Part shown: positions 1 through 11,600 of the stretch, piece by piece
How the letters are laid out: each line of letters begins with the position of its first letter
Position numbering within the stretch: position 1 is the stretch's first letter
Origin: Methylococcaceae bacterium
GTDB lineage: Bacteria; Pseudomonadota; Gammaproteobacteria; Methylococcales; Methylomonadaceae
Length of the DNA: 64,000 nucleotides
Assembly: GCA_013140705.1 (NCBI GenBank)
Contig: JABFSH010000029.1
Location: forward strand, 1 to 64,000
Direction of reading: 5' to 3'
Program-made: the position numbers and the translations under genes
The notes under the pieces: model-generated
Seen by the model: the letters and a program-made list of their open reading frames with translations, nothing else
What the model was told of the DNA's origin: nothing
The model's database searches: none

Positions 1-151
1 ACGTAATGGGCTGAATCCTTTTCTCATGCTTGACCGGCGGCTCACTAATAAACCGGCTGATAATTTTTACTACATAGCCGATTGCGACAACGAGTATTAT
101 TCCGCCAATGATCTTAGGCAGATACACCCTGAAATGTTTACTTTTACTCAT
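1..151 (-). CDS. TonB-like anchored protein, N-terminal part only (cut by window edge)
   Basis: Only the first 50 codons are inside the window. Reading the minus strand from an ATG at 151 gives a short basic start (MSKSKHFRVYLPK), one hydrophobic membrane segment (about residues 13-27) and then a proline/charge-containing stretch (SEPPVKHEK). That is the layout of a TonB-type energy transducer: cytoplasmic tip, single membrane anchor, Pro-rich periplasmic linker. It begins 15 bases after the stop of exbD and so completes an ExbB-ExbD-TonB set in one operon. The TonB C-terminal domain is outside the window, so the name rests on the anchor and on context; another anchored periplasmic protein is possible. 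No clear Shine-Dalgarno is visible. Confidence 0.55.
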   Translation of the reverse strand, partial: MSKSKHFRVYLPKIIGGIILVVAIGYVVKIISRFISEPPVKHEKRIQPIT

Positions 152-166
152 GAACCAGGATTGAGC

Positions 167-571
167 CTACTTGACCAGGTTTTGAGTAACCAGTCCGACC
201 TGAGTGATTTCCAGCCTTCCCAGTAAAGCAAGAATGTCGACAACGCTTTGATACTGTACCGTTGCATCCCCTTTAACCACTACCGGCAAGGCGGGATTGA
301 CTGCCTTGTATTGCTGTAAAGTGGATTCCAGTTGTTCCATGGTGACAGGAAATGTATCGAGAAAGATGGTGCCATCAGCCGTCACTGTAATTGCCTTGGT
401 CTGAGGTTTGGACAAACTGGGCGTATTACTGGCTTTGGGTAAATTAACCTGTACGCCCTGTACGGCGGCCGTCGTCATCAAGATAAAAACAATCAGCAAT
501 ACATACGCCAAATCCAGCATCGGCGTTACGTTGATTTCATCATAGGCCGCATTTTCTTCTTGTAATTTCAT
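167..571 (-). CDS. exbD: ExbD/TolR-family proton-channel subunit
   Basis: A 134-residue protein of normal ExbD/TolR length. It has a short cytoplasmic start, then the family motif INVTPMLDLAYVLLIVFILM (residues 14-33) with the membrane Asp (LD) that carries protons. A periplasmic domain follows, with the usual KAITVTADGTIFLD strand pattern. ExbD works with ExbB and TonB to turn proton flow into mechanical work across the periplasm. It lies downstream of the ExbB-fusion gene, with a palindromic repeat between them, and 15 bases before the TonB-like start. The set follows a two-partner secretion exoprotein rather than a TonB-dependent receptor. ATG start at 571; the Shine-Dalgarno is weak. Confidence 0.93.
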   Translation of the reverse strand: MKLQEENAAYDEINVTPMLDLAYVLLIVFILMTTAAVQGVQVNLPKASNTPSLSKPQTKAITVTADGTIFLDTFPVTMEQLESTLQQYKAVNPALPVVVKGDATVQYQSVVDILALLGRLEITQVGLVTQNLVK

Positions 572-620
572 ATTTAGTTTTCTCTAGCAAAATGTGATGT
601 CAAACCGGAATGCCTTAGCT

Positions 621-641
621 CCTTCTCCCTGAGGGAGAAGG
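621..641. repeat. Small palindromic (REP-like) hairpin between exbB-fusion and exbD
   Basis: CCTTCTCCCT followed directly by its near-perfect complement, then G-rich flanks (gttgggatgaggggga). This is a common dispersed intergenic palindrome. It sits inside the operon and might act as mRNA stabiliser or weak terminator. No U-tract follows on the minus strand. Confidence 0.6.
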
Positions 642-662
642 TTGGGATGAGGGGGAGATAGA

Positions 663-2489
663 TCAGGTATGCTGTTCAGTCAGTTTTGCCACAAACTCGT
701 CAACAAATACATGCATATCAGCCGTAATTTCCTTGATGCGTCCCCCTAAATAGTTGTAGCCAAACAGGCAAGGAATCGCCACCATCAAGCCAGCGACCGT
801 TGCTGTCAGCGCACCGGCAATACCCGGTGCAATCGCATTGACATTGACTTCACCGCTAACGGCAATCGCAGCAAAGGTGATCATTACCCCTATAACAGTA
901 CCCAACAAACCAAGGAAAGGGCCTCCACTGATTGCAATGGTCAGTAGCACCATCTGGGAATTAAGCTTTTGCAGTTCTCTGATTAATGTCGCATCCATCG
1001 TTGCCTTGACCGCATTCATCGATTGCGCTGATAACATTTTTTCGCCAGAGGGAGCCCCTTCGACCTTTTTCAAGCGCCGGTTCATCTCTTCAACACCCAC
1101 ATGGTAGATGCGGTAGATTGTCGAGCCTGTAAAAGCACCATGTGTCTTGGTAAAGGACAACAACAACGGAGACTCGTCAAAGTCCTGATCACCTTCAACG
1201 TCTTCTTTGTTTAGATTGGCAATGTCCTGGGTAGACAATTGACTATAGGCTTGTTGAAATTTTTTATTCTCGCTAGTCACACGACTAAGCACTATCGCCT
1301 TGACAATCATCACCATCCAACTGATGACAAACATGACCGCCAGGATGCCAATAATGACCCAGCCGTCTGTTGTGACGTTTTTAATAGACCCCATGATGAG
1401 TGATTCGCCACCCTCTTCACTATCCGGCGTACTGTCTTCACCATAAGCCAGAATCGTTGAAAGAGATCCCTGCATTTGGTAATTAAATTTGATGGCATTA
1501 GCATCCAACACTGTCTTATGGACTGAAAACTGGTCCAACAAACCCTTAAATCCGCGAGCGCCCTTAGCATCCGCTCCAATGGTCATTTCACTGGTTAAAT
1601 CACGAGTCGCGACACCCAAAGACCCTACCGTTACACCATCTACGTACAATGTCAGAGTCTCCAAACTGGTGGTCATTACCAGATGATGCCATGCACCCGT
1701 CGATAATGGCGTCGGCGCTTTAATTTCCTGCTTGGAGCCTTCCTGAACCTCTACATACAGGGTTTGCCCCAAAATCGATAAGGTTACATTGCCTGATGCT
1801 CCCGACCGCTGGAAGATAACGCCATTGGTTTGTGTCTGTTCAAATTTTATCCAGGTTGAAACAGTCCAGCCGGATGTTGGAGACATTGATAATGACGGCG
1901 TTGCAGGCACACGGATGATCTGACTGCCATCAAACACAGCCGCATCAGCAATCAATCCGCCTTCACCGCTTGTTGCTGTTACTTCACTCGGGTTATTGGC
2001 ATACGCGGTTAAATCTTTGATCCCCGTTTGGCCAAACTGATAGCTCAAGACCTGATTGACATCGAAAGAGCCCGCCGCATCTTGTGCATCGGTGGCTTCC
2101 TGATTACCGTAATAAAGCCAGATAGCGGGCTCTGAGGCGGTAGTGATATCACTGGGCAACTGAACCCAGATCAGCGCCATTTCATTGATGCTATCCAGTT
2201 TTTCGACATAAAATTTTAAGGGGGTTTTTTCATCACCGGCCAGAAAGCGTATATCTTTGCCCTTGTCGGCAAGATCAGCGAAAAAGCCAAAATTTCCGGT
2301 GTGCAAGCGAATTAACGCCGATGCTGCAGTCGGCACTGTAACCCCATCCTGTTTCAGCTTTTCCATATCCAAAGAAATTTTCTTCTTATAGCCCCAATCT
2401 TCTTGCCACCAGGCTGATGCCAATGAGGGTAATAGCATAAGAATCATTAAAAAAAAGCCAAGCCGTTTCATTCTTTCTCTCAGTTTCAT
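663..2489 (-). CDS. DUF2341 / LamG-like / MotA-TolQ-ExbB fusion protein
   Basis: A 608-residue fusion. From the ATG at 2489 there is a signal peptide (basic start, hydrophobic core, LPSLASA cleavage site near residue 26). A DUF2341-type domain follows (about 27-125, with WWQEDWGYKKKISLD and the AIWLYYGNQEA motif). Next is a concanavalin/LamG-like beta domain (about 140-325, with GWTVSTWIKFEQ, GAWHHLVMTT and LTLYVDGV). A membrane segment lies near 373-399, and the MotA/TolQ/ExbB channel core fills the last 170 residues (GGPFLGLLGTVIGVMITF, IAPGIAGALTATVAGLMVAIP). Ordinary ExbB is about 230-250 residues, so the periplasmic half is an addition. It is followed by exbD and a TonB-like gene. An in-frame ATG at 2471 has a better Shine-Dalgarno (GAGAG) and is an alternative start. 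The open frame extends to 2621 without support. Confidence 0.88.
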   Translation of the reverse strand: MKLRERMKRLGFFLMILMLLPSLASAWWQEDWGYKKKISLDMEKLKQDGVTVPTAASALIRLHTGNFGFFADLADKGKDIRFLAGDEKTPLKFYVEKLDSINEMALIWVQLPSDITTASEPAIWLYYGNQEATDAQDAAGSFDVNQVLSYQFGQTGIKDLTAYANNPSEVTATSGEGGLIADAAVFDGSQIIRVPATPSLSMSPTSGWTVSTWIKFEQTQTNGVIFQRSGASGNVTLSILGQTLYVEVQEGSKQEIKAPTPLSTGAWHHLVMTTSLETLTLYVDGVTVGSLGVATRDLTSEMTIGADAKGARGFKGLLDQFSVHKTVLDANAIKFNYQMQGSLSTILAYGEDSTPDSEEGGESLIMGSIKNVTTDGWVIIGILAVMFVISWMVMIVKAIVLSRVTSENKKFQQAYSQLSTQDIANLNKEDVEGDQDFDESPLLLSFTKTHGAFTGSTIYRIYHVGVEEMNRRLKKVEGAPSGEKMLSAQSMNAVKATMDATLIRELQKLNSQMVLLTIAISGGPFLGLLGTVIGVMITFAAIAVSGEVNVNAIAPGIAGALTATVAGLMVAIPCLFGYNYLGGRIKEITADMHVFVDEFVAKLTEQHT

Positions 2490-2632
2490 GTTAAGTCGGG
2501 AATTATTACAGAGATACATTACATAATTATGACGTAGACGCATTAGATGCTCTGGCAACCGGTCACACGCCGGTATGATCCGAAATATGACCGTAATAGA
2601 CGGGCCGCGCCAGCTAAACAATTCTCGGCGCG

Positions 2633-5600
2633 TTACTCACCGAAGCCAAGAAAATCAATGGTCAATATACCCATTGCAGCATTGGCTATCGATTTATTGG
2701 TGTCTTCACCCACGTTGGTTGCCCCATCAATGGCATTCGTAACACTTGCGGCCAGATTACTGACGCCGGTTAATCCGGCGGCAATACTGCCTGTTGATGC
2801 GACGGGCACACCTACAGAAACGCCCCCGACATCGATATTGTCAGCACCGACAATGGCGGTTCCAAAAACGGTCACGTTTTTACCGGCAATACCCGCTTCC
2901 CCGGCATCGATAATGCCACGGAATGCGAATAGATCGACGTTACCATCCTGAGTTCCCGGAGGGCTATTTGCCGCTATACCGCCCCCTTGCTGAGGAGGTG
3001 AAACCTCGATGACAGGAAAGCCCTCATTATCATAAGATACAGTAGTAACGGGCGCCGATACCTGACTTTTAGGAGTTCGGCCTGCGGCAAGATCACCTTC
3101 GAATGACACACCCAACACATCACCTCCGCCTAAAGTTGTTGCTCGACCTGTGTTGACATCAAAGTCATCCCGCACAACAACATTAATATTTCCTTGCTTT
3201 TTACTGATAATGCCCAGATCACCCGACCCTTTACCGTTTATCTTAATACTGGTTGGCAAACCGGCAACGACACCACCATTGGGCACTATCAGATTTGTAT
3301 CACCGCCATCAACCGTTTGAATGGTGCTAAAAGGCAAAGAAACTCCACCCGATACTGGCCTAGCCGATGCAGCAGCATTGATTTTTTCCAAAATTGAACT
3401 GGCACTGGTCGTGTCTTTAGCAACCACGCCTTTAAAAGGATCAACGGTATAGTCATTGTTACCCGATAACAATGTGGTACCTGGAAAGAGAGCTTCGGCG
3501 GCTGCAAGTAACTCCAGCTCTGCCTGATCCTGCACCTGTTTGTTTGGAGCCCCCGCACCTTTGGAACCAGCCAACCTCAATTCCTTGAAATACACTTGCT
3601 GCACAGAAGCCAGCAACTTTTTTTCAATCCGCGCTTTATCGGATGATGAAAGGCCTGCAAGCTCTATTTTGGCTGTTTCTTCTGTTAATCCCTGTTTCCC
3701 TGTCAAGATTTCCGTTTCTACAACTAATCGATCAAGATATCGTTGATATTCTGTTGCGTATTTATCGGTATTGGCCAGGAACTTCTCAGCGAAACCATTG
3801 ACATCTATCCGACCACCAGCCAATCCGGCAATTACGGTAACGTTTGCTCCGTCATCAGCAAGGGCCGTGTTAACTGTATTACCGAGGGATTTGATACCGT
3901 TCGATGCACCCAACTCGATGTTTTTGTCAGCCAACACTGTTAATTGGCCAGGGCCTGAAACCTCAATGGTCTGTCTAACATTCGAATTTCTCTCACCGGT
4001 TATTGGGTTAATATCCGTCAAAAATCTGATATCGCCATGAGCCTGAATCACTGTATAGGCGTCATTTGGATGATTGTGCTGAATTTTAAAGCTGGCATTT
4101 TCTATATTTTTACCCGCCTCGATGTCGGCTAATTTTGCCAACACAAAATTAAGTCCCAAACTGCTGATACCTGCTATGTCGCCGGTTGCGGCACTGATTC
4201 TTACCGGGTTTTTGTCCGAGTAATGAACTGGAGAAATGGCATGAGTTGCCAATTGCTCTGACATGTTGATAGCACCTGTGGCAGGCAACAATGCCGAAGG
4301 TAATAGTCCAGGATCTGCATCAGATTGATTGATAGTCCCATTACCGGTTATGTTATTAGCCGCGAATAACTCCAGCTCGCCTTTAGCCGATGGAAACAAA
4401 TCCATATTGCGAAATTCCTCCTCGTCACCCAACTTGATATCCCCATGCAATGCATAGGCTTTTAGGGTAGCCGGCATGACATTGGCGGCAAAACGAGCAA
4501 TATCCCCCTGTGCAGTCCCCTGGTTTGGACCGGATAGGTTAACAGTCTCTTTCTCTACAGCCTTGGCATCATTTTCCAGCTTGATTTCACCCGATAGAGC
4601 GACCAGTTTTACCGCACTGTCTGCGCTGTAACGAAAGAACTGATTGACAAAGCCACTGGCATCCGCTGACTGATTCTGCGGAATAATCATGGGGTCAATA
4701 ATGGCTTCCAGGGCAATATCTTTGCCGGCAGTTACAGTAAACCGGGAATCGCCCAAGGCTAAAATAGGGCTCAAGCCCTGGCCTGTATCATCGTTATTAT
4801 TGCCAGGCTTAAACGAGCCTGCCGCATTTAAATTGGCCGTTCCTGTGCCGTTTTCCTTTATGCCATCGACATAAAACACACCACCCGCAACGTCGCCGCC
4901 GGCACTGAGGTTCAGATTACCGCCGCCTTTAACTTCGACAATGTTAGTCATATAATCAAAATTGGTAGGGTCGTTTGATGGCGTTTTTTGCCCAATCTGC
5001 TTTCCAGTCGTCGGGATAACAACGGATAAATCATTAATATCACCACCTGCCCTGACATTGACATTTCCGCCGCCTAATGCTGCAAGGCTTTGTGCGTGTT
5101 GAAAGGTAAGCCCGGTGAAGTCATTGGTCCCGTAGGCAATACCCCAGGCCGTTGGCCTTTCACCATCATGAACATCATTTGATGACCAGTTCCCCGTGCG
5201 AACCAACCAGTCGGTTACCAATTGCTCGCTCGGCTTGGCTAGAATATCTCGGCCCGCCTCTATGCTGATATCACCACCATCCATAGGATACTCAGCATAA
5301 AAAAGGCCACCGGTCATCAAAGGGCTGAAACCCCAGCGGTTAGTCTCATCCGGCCGACCTGCCGTGTAGATCACCGAATGACTGTTACCGTAAACAATAT
5401 CACGGCCTGCCTGTATGTTTATGTCACCCGTTCCGGTTCGCACGCTCACATTGTCACCCAATTTGACATCACCCACATTGGCAACAACGGCTCTACTATC
5501 TGCGGCTGCTAAATCAGCACCCGATACCAGATGATAGCTCCAGGATTTACCGGTTTGCAGGAAGTCGCTAATGGTAGCGACACCAAACTCGCCCAGATTG

Positions 5601-8600
5601 ATTTGCCCCACTGCAAAGGCGTCACTCAGGTTGTTAGCAACCAAAATATCCTGAGTTGCCCTTAATGTTAATAAGCCTGGTTTGTTTTCGGAGCCGTAAC
5701 GCCATGTCGATAAGTCCCAAGCCTCAGCCAGGGTCAAATCACCGGCACTGCGTACCTCCACACCAGGGAGAGTAGTAAAGCCACTGCCGAATCGACTATT
5801 GTCGACATTCCTAGCATCCAGCCCCGCCATAAAGGTTTGGTTATCGGCGTGATAGCCATCCTGATCAGAGCGCGTAATAATGCCATCCTCATCGTTATAA
5901 ATCCTGACCGCTTCTACGGTGACATCGGAATCACCGGTAATACTGCCTGGCAGAATAGATTTGATATTAACATCTTGCACCCCATCGTTATCAGTATCCA
6001 AACGGTCTGCACGTAAATGTACTTCACCTTCTTTACCATTTCCCGTTGCGGCCACATCAATTCGTGCGCCATTCTTTATCTCTATGCCCGCACCATCACT
6101 ATTTTTATCAATCGACGACAGCGTAACAGAACCACCCATACCATTATCGCCTTGAGCACCGGCCAGAATGCGGGCACCGCTATTAAGCGTCAATCCATCT
6201 TCGGCGGCCAGAGTCACTGATCCGCCGATATCACCTTGGGCATCCAGGGTGCCATCCACCTCAATTTTACCGGTATCAGCCGACATGGTGATGGACTGTG
6301 CCGACACCGTTTGTGTAGCATCAACAGTAATATCACCATTGCGCAATCTAAGATCAATGCCGCGGGTAAATACTGCATCAGTGAATAAGCTGTTCAACCC
6401 ATTGACGCCGCTTGCAGTCAGGCTGCCGATATCTATCGCAATGCTGCCGCCGTTGGCGGCGCCGATACCATGCGCATCAATCACGCCGCCCAGTTGAACC
6501 TGGCCCGCTGCTGCCTTTGCAGTCAACAAGCCAGCCTGCATGTCGGCGTTAATACCGTTCAATAATAATCGGCTGTTTGCATCCGCAAGCACATTCTGCT
6601 TTTCCGAAATCAGGGTGATTTTGCCTGCAGACAAAGAAACCGGTTTACTTAACCCTGCACTGACCACGGCACCGGATACATCAATAAGAGACGAGCTTCC
6701 TAATGTCACATCACCTTGCAATGCGCTAATGGAGACGTTTCCGGTTTTGAATAAAAGTGCGGTGTTCATAACAACGCTATCCGCAATCAGCTTCAACTGA
6801 GCACCAATTCCTTGTGAAGTCGCAGCTACCGCCTGGCTTGCCTGATTTAGAATTAAGTTGTGGTTCGTTGCATCAATGATAGATGCTGCACCATTCTCAG
6901 CGCTTACATAGGGTGTCGATATAGTGATATTACTCAAAGCAGTCAACTTACCTTCATCTCGCCCGATTAGCCTATCCTTCAGATTAAAATTAACCTGATT
7001 AAAACCTGACACCTGATAATTGCCTTTGTCCAGAATCAACTGTTCGGCATTGATTGTCAGCATACCCGTGCCGGTACCGGTATTGCTGGTAACCTCTGTA
7101 TTGTTAGCAAGCCTAATCGTCTTGGCATTCAACAATGCCGTTTTCCCTGCATTTTGCCAGCCTACCAAACCAGCGGAATCAATCGCCAGATTGCCAAACT
7201 CCACTGGAACCGTATTTCCTTGCGCATCGATTTTTTCAACTTGTCCATACAAATTAACCGAACTACGACTCGTCAAAACCAATTCTTTTAAAGTCAATTC
7301 ACTAATTAGGCCACTGTCCAAATTCAAACCATCAGTAACACCAGAAACCTCGCCAATATTAATCGCCTGAGCGCCAAGATTCAGCGATCCCCCGGCCAAA
7401 TCAAGCGTACCCTTCAGGGTTGATTGATGTGTGGAGTCCAGCAACACAGAGCCTGTGCCGGCGGTAATAACAACCCCCTCATTAATCAGTAAATCTCCCT
7501 TTAAAGGGGTTGCGCTGGTATTGTTGCGTTTAATTGTTGCTTGTTTGCCTGCTGAAACCCGCAGCAATGCGCCATCGCCACTCACTTCAAGAACATTATC
7601 GGTATCTGAATCAACAACCTTGCCTTCTGCCTGAACACGTGAGCCGCTTTTAAGTTCTATTTTTTCCTGTGCAGCCAGGATCAACTCTGGTGCCTTTATA
7701 CCGGTGTTGTCTGAGATTGTGACCGTTTTCGAACCCACATCCAGCGTGATTTTACCGGTCTTGCTGTCAAATGACCGAGTGGCGCCTAACAGCAGGCTTT
7801 CCACTTTAAATTTATCGATATCGCTGGCAAGTAGCTCGACAACGCCAGTGACGCCTGATTTATCCGCTACCACACTCAAGTTATCCGCAACGATATCAAC
7901 CAAACCACCGCGTCCTCCGTTCACCACATCAGCAATGACTGTCGGCAAATCCAGCTGCGATTGTGCATTAAAGACCACCGCGCCTGCATCCTGGGTTAAT
8001 CGAGGCACAGCCAGGCCTTTGTTGATTGCACGCTCAGCAAAAAAACTGCTCGCCAGGTCAACATTGTATTCGCTTCGGGTATGGGCAATGCTTCCCTGTT
8101 CAATCACAAATTCTGACCAACCCTGGTCTCTTATCGGAGTCCCAGCAATTGTTCGGAAACCTGAAACAATTTTTGCACCATCAACCCGACTTCTCGTTGA
8201 CCCAGGAATAACAAAACCGGAAGCCGATTGCGGAGTCACCAAAAATGCACCCGGTAACAGCGCATAACGTGCTGGCAATAAGGCATATTCACCTTCTGCA
8301 AGTCCACTACCACCGACAATAAAAATACTATCCCCTGTTTTTAAACCTGATTTTGGTGTCTCACTGAAATCATACGGGGCATAATTCGATACGCCCGGCA
8401 ACACGGCGAACACCTCCTTTGAATCCAGGACATCTTTCGAACCACCCGAACCCGGAATAAATTCGTAGGCAAGCAGGTCACCACCACCTGAAATATCTAT
8501 TACTGAGCCTTCATCGCGTAAAATCCTGTCGGCCTCGATTGTTATTTTCTTTTCTGGCAATTCTAATAGCGGCTTAATGTTATTGCCGACTGAATTAACT

Positions 8601-11600
8601 AATGGTAAAAACCAATCCTGACCGCCCTCAGTAATGCCCAATGGAATAATTTGCCCTTCAGCCGAAACCGAGGTTATGCTTTTTGAACCAAATTTAATGG
8701 CGTTGCTGGCTTCAAATAAAATCTCACCAAATGGCGATTTTAATGTTCCATCCTGCACGATATTGGGGGCCTGTATCGTTAATTTTCCTAATGCAGAAAG
8801 AACCGGGGTCGTATCGTTGCCTTTATTAAAAGTCACCGTACCTGAAGGATCGCCCAACACGTCTAAAGTAAACGCGGACAGTGACGTCGGATATACCTGA
8901 TCTGCTGTTAAATTAAGTTTGGAGAATGTTTTAAATTGCCCATCGAACTTGAGTTCATCACTGGAAAACCTTTTTCCTATCAAACGTATATCGTCACTTG
9001 CCAGCAATTTAACAGAATTAAACCCCTGGGTTACTGAAGTGCCTACCAAATCAATCAAGTCTGCTTTAATGGTTAGTTGACCGCCACCATCGGTCGGGTT
9101 GATTTTTGCCGTTTCCAGAACCTGATCATTGAACCCCATTGATACCGTTTTTGCATTGAGCGATACATTTCCTCTAGCAGAGGTATTAGCTTGCCAGCCA
9201 TACTTCGCTGCATTGAGGGCAATGGAATTGCCGAGTGTAAGGGTGACATCATCCTGAAAGCGGATTTCATCCTGTGCATTGGTAATAGCGTTTGCTTGCG
9301 AGTCATCAATGGATTGCGAAGAAACATCAATCGACAGCGATGAAAAGCCCCCTTCAGCAATCTGGGTAGCTGCTAGATAGCCTTTACCGTTGAGTTTATT
9401 ACCATTAAGGTTATCTCCGGACTGAGCTCCCGCCGTTTTAAGCTGTGTCCAGAACGACGGATTTTTCTCCTGGGAAAGAATGAATGTTCTGGGTCCGCTC
9501 GTCGAATCAACAGGAAAGGAAGAACCCTCAGGAGCATCCGGGTCACCCCGCTTGGCGGTATTAAGCGACATTGAAAGCTTACCGCCCGCCGTCCCTTGTG
9601 CATCACCGGCTTGAGCCAGCATTTGCCCATCGATAAAAATACCTTCTGCTGTGGTAATGCCGATCGTCCCCGCATGAGAACCTATCAAAGCAGAACTATA
9701 GTCAACACCTACTGAACTCGCACTATTTTGAGGTAAATCCAGTATTGCCTGGGTACCTGATACGTTAAGCAATGACCCCGATTGCGTCGCAAAAAAACCA
9801 CGTTGCGCATCGACAGTCACATTACCGCCGTTAAAAACATCACCTTTCCGATGCCCCAGATTGTCAACCAGGATTCGGCTACTCCCGGACACATCGATCT
9901 TTGCCGTACTACCTAGCCAAATGCCTTGGGTTTCTTGAAACTTGGAATCAGGATTACTCTGAGAAGGTACTATATTGAGCAACACGTTACCTCCATGAGC
10001 ATTGATAACACCGTCGAAAAACAACGAAGAATCAGAAATTAACGCAACACTGCTTAAATCATCCGCATTGATGGTTGCGCCTGCGGCAAAGTCCAGGTCA
10101 CTGTCAGCATTGATGCCCGCTGAATGATTTGCCCGTAAAGTCAACTTGCTGGCAGAGCGTTGCTCCGGCAGCAAGGTTGCAATGTGTGCAAACGCCCCGA
10201 GGTCAGAGGCATTGGCTTGAATCATAAAATCATCATTCAACACGCGGTTTTTCTGTTGAAGATTCAAATTGACACCGTTTTCCACTGTCAACCCGTTCAT
10301 GTTGGAGGTAATATCGAATTCAGCAAACCCGCCTTTGGAGAAAAAATCGCTAGTGAGCTGCAAGGGTTGTAATGGTTCAGAGCCTGCCTGAAGTTCTTCC
10401 CGACGAATGGCAACCGCATTGGCTTCGACGGTTATTTTCCCACCTTTTTCCAGGCCATACGCATTCAATACACCATCCATAATCACATTGGAACCGGAAT
10501 TAATGCTCTCATCCGGTTTTGCGATCAGTGAAATTTCGCCAGCGCTACCGGCAACTAAATCTCGACTGGTTTGTAACCAGGCGCCGCCACTGACATCAAT
10601 CAGACTACCGGCTTTCAAATTTATCTCGCCACCGGCATTACCACCGGCTTTGGCAATAAATTTTCCACCGTTTATCGCTAGCGGCTTGCTATCCAGGTTG
10701 GTCGGGGATACAAAATCATTGACCCACTCACCTTGTAAACGGATGTTCGACCCCTCCGCAACATTGATATCACCATCCAGCGTTAACGAATTGCTCAACG
10801 CTGTTTCCAGGTTAACTGTAGCGCCCTTGCCTTCAATATCGCCCAAAACATCAATAGCGCCACCTTTAAGGCTTAACTTTCCACCATCGACCAGTTTCAG
10901 GGTCGCGTTATCTGCGATAACGACTTCGCCATTAGTATTGAACGAGGCCGTTTGTATGCCCCCTCCAAGCAGTTTGTCAGCCCGAATAGTCAATGCATCT
11001 GGAAATCCATTACCGTCAGTCGGCAATAAATCATCAATATCAAGGTTTAAGTTATTCTGTGTATTGGCAAAAACCAACGATTGAAATTTGGGATTCGTTG
11101 TTGAAAAACCGTTATCGACGGTTAGGCTACCACCTGCCGCTCGCTCAACTAAATTGCGCTGACGTCTACCGGCAATTGCATGTCCCAGCAGATCACCATC
11201 CAAAATAACATTATGGCCTCTAACAGCAACGCTACCGGCATCGTGACCCTGAACATAGCCTTTCTCAAATCGTCCCAGTGCAAATGGTCCCTCAATACTC
11301 CAGGTTTTGGTAACACCCCATTTTTCATATTTTTTAATAACTTCCCCATAAATCGCGTCATAGGTCAGTAAAGGATCCGCTTCACTGATATCAACCAGCC
11401 TTTTATTGGAAACCAGTTTTGAGGTCGTAATAAAACCATCTTGAAACTGTGTGGATCCTCCTGAAAAATCAAGCGTTGAGCCCTGCTCTACGATAACATC
11501 ACCTTCAGATTGCAAGTTGATTTCACCACCTTTCGCGTGACGCTCGCTGACAGTGAGACCAACGCCATCAATGGCCGATTGAATATTTGAAAGTGGCGTG

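Noticed and set aside
2490-2621. N-terminal extension of the ExbB-fusion frame to 2621
   Set aside because: The signal peptide starts at 2489 or 2471; the extension has no ribosome site and would bury the signal peptide.
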